From: Aplectana chamaeleonis
Taxonomy: Eukaryota > Nematoda > Chromadorea > Rhabditida > Cosmocercidae
Direction of reading: 5' to 3'
DNA length: 64,000 bases
Assembly: GCA_029168955.1 (NCBI GenBank)
Contig: JAPDOI010001335.1
Span: 1-64,000 of the forward strand
Shown here piece after piece: positions 59,084 through 64,000 of the stretch. Under the pieces are notes generated by a model. The model was not told the DNA's origin and did not search any database. It was given only the letters and a program-made list of their open reading frames with translations. The position numbers and the translations under genes are program-made. Within the stretch, counting starts at the first letter, position 1; each line of letters begins with the position of its first letter.

Positions 59084-60409
59084 GTTTGCCGGACGATGCC
59101 GTCCGACGCGTTTTAAGATAGGGCTGATGCGTCTATGCGGTATACTTGTTATCCGATGATAATTTTTCGCATAATGGATCGATTCGGATAATGTCGATTT
59201 AAGATTTTCCGGATATTGGTTGGATTCAGACAATGCCATTTTTCCAATGATTCGGATACGGATATCCGGCCGGATAATTTTGGAACAATGTTGAGGCAAA
59301 ACGGTGAAAAATGAACCAGGTACTCAAGGCTATAGCCTTCGAAAACATCCATAATTAAGCAAACAGTAGCACTTCATCGCATTTGCAGCATGTTAACATA
59401 CAAACTTCAATATGAATATATGCATATTAATAAAAATATGAAGACAAATCTTCAATTACTATATCGTCGTTTAGAGGCACAGTATTATCCATACACAGGT
59501 TGTTCAGGACAACTAACTCATGATAACTAGCAAGTAAGAAGTATGCAAAGCAACTATAGAAAAAACTTCTACAATGAATAACTAGCCACTTGGTCATCTC
59601 ACTTGACCACCCATTTGTCGGCGCCGCTACGACTCTTTCGATTTCGGAAGGAGGAGGAAAATCCTGTGTTGATATACTAAATAGAAGGCGGTACGGGAAA
59701 TGGTCGTGGCCCAGTGCAATTTTATCCGAAAATTATCCGAATTTTCGACCCTTTGGATAATGGTGAGATTCAGATAATGCCGAATTTGAATTTCCCGGAG
59801 ATTGGTTCGATTCAGACCAGGGATGAGCGGAAATTTTTTTCTGAACTTCGGAAATCGGAAGGACCTTCTCAATTTCGGAAATCGGATTTCGGAAATCGTA
59901 ACGCCAAAAACCATCGGAAATCGGAATGCGGAAATCGGAAATACATTCAGTGAAATTCTTAACGCTCCCCCTGCTGACTGCGCGTACCAAAAAACTTGAA
60001 CTCATCCTTCTTTACTGAAAGTTTTCATGCAAACACAATCAACTCTGGCTTTGTGAAAAGTGAAAACGGACCTCGAATCCGAATTCAGCGCCTAAAATAA
60101 CCCTCTGGGGATTTGGCCAGGGAGAGCGTAGAAATTTTTTATCTCGTGAATATTTCCGATTTCTTCCGCATTTTCAGGCTTTTTTTCGGAATTCGGAAAT
60201 CGGAAGGCCAAAAACCATCGGAAATCGGAAATCGGAATTCCGCTCATCCCTGATTCAGACACTGCGTTTTTTCGAATTTTCGGATATCGGATTATCCGAA
60301 TCTCGGATATCCGGTCGGATGATTCTGATACTAAGCATACTATGCGGGCCGCACCGAAGCAGCAGCCCTATCTTATAACGTGTCGGATGGCGTCGTCCGG
60401 CAAACTGTG
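59084..60409. mobile_element. Element with TTTGCCGGACGA ends, hosting a hAT MITE
   Basis: The left end TTTGCCGGACGATGCCGTCC and right end GGATGGCGTCGTCCGGCAAA are inverted and continue into AAGATAGGGCTG. The interior carries many CGGATATCC, TTATCCG and ATTCAGACAATGCC words. 59818-60252 is a later insertion. I could not identify a target duplication or a transposase. Confidence 0.6.
59818..60252. mobile_element. hAT MITE with perfect 8-bp target duplication
   Basis: The ends CAGGGATGAGCGGAA and TTCCGCTCATCCCTG are perfect inverted repeats. ATTCAGAC is duplicated exactly on both sides (59810-59817, 60253-60260). The host word ATTCAGACAATGCC occurs intact at 59223, confirming the insertion site. 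Inside both ends are many GGAAATCGG repeats and the word GCCAAAAACCATCGGAAATC occurs near each end in direct orientation. Confidence 0.92.
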
Positions 60410-60422
60410 AAAGGGCCTTTAA

Positions 60423-60858
60423 GGGCAACGTTCACGATGATCATCCTCGTTGACTTTGCACAGTGAAATGATAGGCGAGAAGGATCCTAGGCTCCCAGTG
60501 TCGAAGGAACGGTAGAAAACGAGCCAGGAGGGGCAAAATAACGGCTGCAAACAAGCGTTTTGGTGCCCCAGACACGCCTGGTGCCCCAGATCCGCCCCTC
60601 GAAAGGAACAAATGAAGATTCAGATTACAGGAATGATGAAGTGAAGGAAGTGCTGATAAGTGAGCTGTTTGCTTCATTGCACTGATAGGTATCATCCTTC
60701 TAGCGGTCAATTCCTCCACGCTCAAAAATCAACGTAAACTGATTTCGCTCAAAAACGCGTCTTCCGTGTCCTTTTTAAGCATGCCTTGCTATACAGGGCA
60801 CGAGACCTTCCGTAAACCGTGGAGATATCGGAAGTGAAATTTATCGTGAACACTGCCT
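60423..60858. mobile_element. TTAA-site element family F, copy 4
   Basis: The left end GGGCAACGTTCACGATGA pairs with the right end TATCGTGAACACTGCCT; TTAA flanks both (60419-60422, 60859-60862). The termini match copy 3. The interior differs from copies 1-3, so it may be a different deletion derivative. Confidence 0.75.
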
Positions 60859-60862
60859 TTAA

Positions 60863-61550
60863 GTGTTGTTTTGCCCTACACTTTGCACTGAAGAGTCGGA
60901 ATTGGCGGTTATTCACCGCAACATCTCTCGAACTGCGATACGAAGCGGCGCGGCGGGAATACGTCGCAATTGCAATGTGTGGCACTGTCCGACATCGGAC
61001 GGCAAAAAACTATTAAAGTGGCTTTAGTGAGTAAACAAAGACTTTATCGCCATCTAATATCTGAGAATATATTTTCATGAATGAATCTCGAGTGGGGAAT
61101 GGAAGTTCGAGCGGCACTGCTATGGCGAGGCGAGAGGCGTGGAATGAGCGGGAGAGGCGGGAGGGCCGGAAAAAAATTCAGTCTCCTCTCCGCCAGAGCA
61201 GCCAGTCTCCAGGACTATGCATACTCTGCCAATTCGAGACTTGATCATAGGTTCAATGGGATGGAGACAGCGGTCCGAGAGGTGAAGCTTGAAGAACTCC
61301 TGAGTGGGGAATGGTGAAGGTTCCCTATAGACTTTCCACTTCAAAATTTGACGTTTTCTTAATCCTCTTTTTCTTGCATTCAATATAATTTCATTTTTAA
61401 TCATTAATTTCGAAACATTTTTCTCGTTACATGACCTCTAGAAATTCACTATTCTTGATAAAATGGTCTGCATAGGTCATGAAAAATTTTCTCTGAGCTG
61501 TCTTGGAGTTGAAAGTTTTCGGAAAATTTTTCCAAGCGATTTTTGAAAAA
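60863..61550. other. No confident gene
   Basis: A purine-rich GC patch (GCGGGAGAGGCGGGAGG, about 61148) has a similar partner at about 62750, suggesting a dispersed repeat. Open frames of less than 95 codons carry no motif. Confidence 0.4.
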
Positions 61551-61559
61551 CTACCTGTT

Positions 61560-61950
61560 CTTCGCTCATAGCATGTTTGCCCTTTAAGATGGATCTTTGA
61601 ACGGAGCTGTTTCTAAAATCTATATGAAATTTTGCGTCGAATAATGTTTTCAATTTGAGAAAGATACGTTTCCAATCTCTCAGCCGGTTTCAATTTATGA
61701 AACAACGTTTCTTTCACCAAAGTCAATCAGTTTTTCGCCCATACCTTTTTTTTTACCCTAGAAGATAGCCCTATGGTGAAGGTTGTTTTTGGAATCCCCA
61801 TGAAATTCTGCATCGAATAGCATTTTCGGTTTCAGAAAATACGTTCCCACTCTTCCAACCGATTTTAGTTTATGAAGTGCCGTTTGGTAATGAGTTTTCA
61901 GAATCTCGATGAAATTCCGCGTCGACTAGTGTTCCTCGATAGATTTGATA
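61560..61950. repeat. Diverged tandem repeat, about 2.5 units
   Basis: ATGAAATTTTGCGTCGAATA (61624), ATGAAATTCTGCATCGAATA (about 61799) and ATGAAATTCCGCGTCGACTA (about 61907) head similar blocks; the first two continue in parallel (ATACGTTTCCAATCTCTCAG against ATACGTTCCCACTCTTCCAA). Spacing is about 175 and then about 108 bp, so the third unit is shorter. Confidence 0.6.
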
Positions 61951-62185
61951 AGTTAGTTTTGTTGTATGTAAAGGCTATCCAGGGGTGAATTTTACAGATT
62001 TTTCAAATAGACAATGACTGATAACGCTATCGGAAAACCCATATCAGAGGCAACCTTCATTTTAGGATTGAATCTTGGAAGGCCCCTCCAACTACATTTC
62101 AGCCAAGATTCATAATCGCACGACAGCCTTGTCGGTTTCTCGCGTACCTTCCGCGTGGAGGCGTGCATTTTGACCCTTGTATATT

Positions 62186-62373
<188 letters not shown>

Positions 62374-62403
62374 TAATTGCAACTACCCCGAACATCTGCG
62401 CAC

Positions 62404-62655
62404 GCGCACTCCCATTTTATTTCCGCATACTTTCTATGACGTTCGCGCACTCCTACGGGGATACCGTTCTCTTTCTACGGCGTCGTGCGCACTCCCATTG
62501 CGGGAGTGAATACGTTTCGCAGCGTCCGGCGCACTTCCACATGGGTCCCACACGTTTTCTACTGCGTCTTGTACGCTCTCACTGAGATCCCGCGCACTTT
62601 CTATGACGTATCGCGCGCTTTCACTGAGGCCCCGCAACACTTACATGACGTAATT
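62404..62655. repeat. Relic of the 42-bp satellite, six diverged units
   Basis: Six consecutive units of 41, 42, 42, 42, 42 and 42 bp begin GCGCACTCCC, GCGCACTCCT, GCGCACTCCC, GCGCACTTCC, GTACGCTCTC and GCGCGCTTTC. They keep the satellite landmarks (ACTTTCTA, CGGCGTC, GGGTCCC, GATCCCGC) in order and orientation but differ from it at many positions. The array lies just right of the TA microsatellite. Confidence 0.85.
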
Positions 62656-62848
62656 TAGTGCAATAAGTAATGCTACCAACAAATACCTCGGCGGGGCGAG
62701 AGGGGAGTATAAATCCTCCAGAGACACCTCTGTGGCGGGGCAGGAGGCGCGGGAGAGGCGGGAGGTCGTGTATTCATTCATATTCACAACTTTTTCCGCG
62801 CGGGCCGCTCTGGTAGAGCGAGAGCTTGGAAGTATGAAGAACCACTAA

Positions 62849-63145
62849 GGCCTTGGTCATAATTGGTCAATCGGCGTAGCCAGCTCGTTCGATACTCATG
62901 AAAGACATGAATGAGGAGTGGTGAAAAAAAAACACCCAGTGTGGCCGACCCCACCAATATTCACATTATATAAGAAAAGAAGTGATCAATATCAATGATT
63001 TCATTCCACATTATCCATGCATAAAGACCGCGTTGGCCACACAGGGTTTTTTTCAACCTTCCTCGTCCATGTTTTTCGTGCGCATTGACCGGGTCGGCTA
63101 CGGCAGGTCACGGCGTTTTTTTTCGTCCAACTATGATCGAGGCCT
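62849..63145. mobile_element. TAA-site MITE family D, diverged short copy 3
   Basis: The left end GGCCTTGGTCATAATTGG pairs with the right end CCAACTATGATCGAGGCCT; TAA flanks both (62846-62848, 63146-63148). CGCATTGACCGGGTCGGCTA near the right end parallels CGTATCGACCGGGTGGGACT of copies 1 and 2. It lies about 200 bp from the satellite relic. Confidence 0.7.
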
Positions 63146-63443
63146 TAAAGGCTGTGTTTTATTCTATCTAATCCTACTGATGATTGCCGTTATCCAAACT
63201 CGGAATTCAAAGAGAATCAAAACTCAGAAAAACTCGTTTCACTCATTGTCCTTCAAAAGGCCGGAATCAAACATAACGCGACTTGCTGCTATGCATACCA
63301 GGTATAGAGCTTGCCTTGAAAACTAAAAAACAAAATTTGCAATCGTGTCAGGTAAAGCAGGTTTCCTCCAATGCATAGCAAGAAGTGAAATATTATTATG
63401 TCGATTTTTTCACGGTAACCAGTTCGGGCAGCTTTATAGTTAA

Positions 63444-64000
63444 AGGCACAGTCCAAGCTCAGGGGTATTTTTTGATATTATAGTCCGGTCGACGCGTATA
63501 GTACACATTGGACCCAAACCGAAAAACGGATATCCGAATCATTTTAAAAACGATGGTCGCGGATTTCCGATTCATCCGAATTAAATCAAAATAAAAGCAC
63601 TGCTATTCCGGTACTACTTGCTACCACTCGGGATACATCTGAATGCACTCGGGTATCCACAAACGTGGTTTTCAGAATGATTCGGATATCCGTTTTTCGA
63701 TTCGGGTCCAATGTATAGTGTCTAGCAACCCTGCCATACGCGAAATCTCAATTCGCTCAAATAAGGGTAAAACGCGAGGAAAAATTCGGCCACGCCCCCT
63801 TGACAGAAAAAAATGGGTGACGCCCACCGACAAGTTTCCGATTTGAATAGGGAAGAGAAGCGCGATTGAACTTACTCAAAATCTATGTTCTTCTATTTGT
63901 GTTCGGTTTGACTTTATATTGTGACCTGTTTTAAAACGATGGCTGCGAATATCGAGAAAAAACAGGCTCGAGACAAATCGTCCGCGAACTTCTCGCCGTT
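63444..64000. mobile_element. TTAA-site element family F, copy 5, cut by the window end
   Basis: TTAA (63440-63443) precedes AGGCACAGTCCAAGCTCA, the subtype of copy 2, here in the opposite orientation. Blocks such as AGCAACCCTGCCA, GCCACGCCCCCTTGA and GGCTGCGAATA align inverted with 57500-57760. The interior holds an extra segment with GGATATCCG words (63515-63690). The second end lies beyond 64000. Confidence 0.75.

Overview
The window reads as a gene-poor, transposon- and satellite-rich stretch of an animal chromosome. A nematode is the best fit: the only intact gene opens with TTTCAG directly before its ATG, the usual nematode cis/trans-splice acceptor. The rest is miniature inverted-repeat transposons (MITEs), foldbacks and one broken LINE. 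I cannot name the species.

Layout. 1-5.4 kb holds nested DNA transposons (a 2.9-kb hAT-like element containing a TWA-site MITE that itself contains a third element), then a hairpin and a 0.68-kb foldback. 5.44-33.34 kb is one uninterrupted tandem array of a 42-bp unit, about 660 copies. It is open in four reading frames, so it produces spurious proteins of more than 1,000 residues; I treat it as satellite DNA, not genes. The unit is itself a diverged dimer of 21 bp. The left 8.4 kb of the array is full of single-base indels while the rest is clean. Possible element ends with TTA at both sides (4,166 and 33,914) bracket the array. A diverged six-unit relic of the same satellite sits at 62.4 kb.

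33.9-43.9 kb holds more MITEs, including a three-deep nest at 38.25-40.79 kb. 44.10-44.81 kb (minus strand) carries a complete single-exon nicotinamide mononucleotide adenylyltransferase, the NAD-synthesis enzyme. 45.2-64 kb is again transposon country: hAT MITEs with perfect 8-bp target duplications, several TAA/TTA-site MITEs, five TTAA-site elements sharing a core, three small elements sharing a core but not their terminal arms, a LINE reverse transcriptase with one stop codon, and two long TA microsatellites.

There is no operon or pathway here beyond the one enzyme gene. The interest lies in repeat biology: how the satellite arose, its link to MITEs, and the nested insertions that let insertion order be read.
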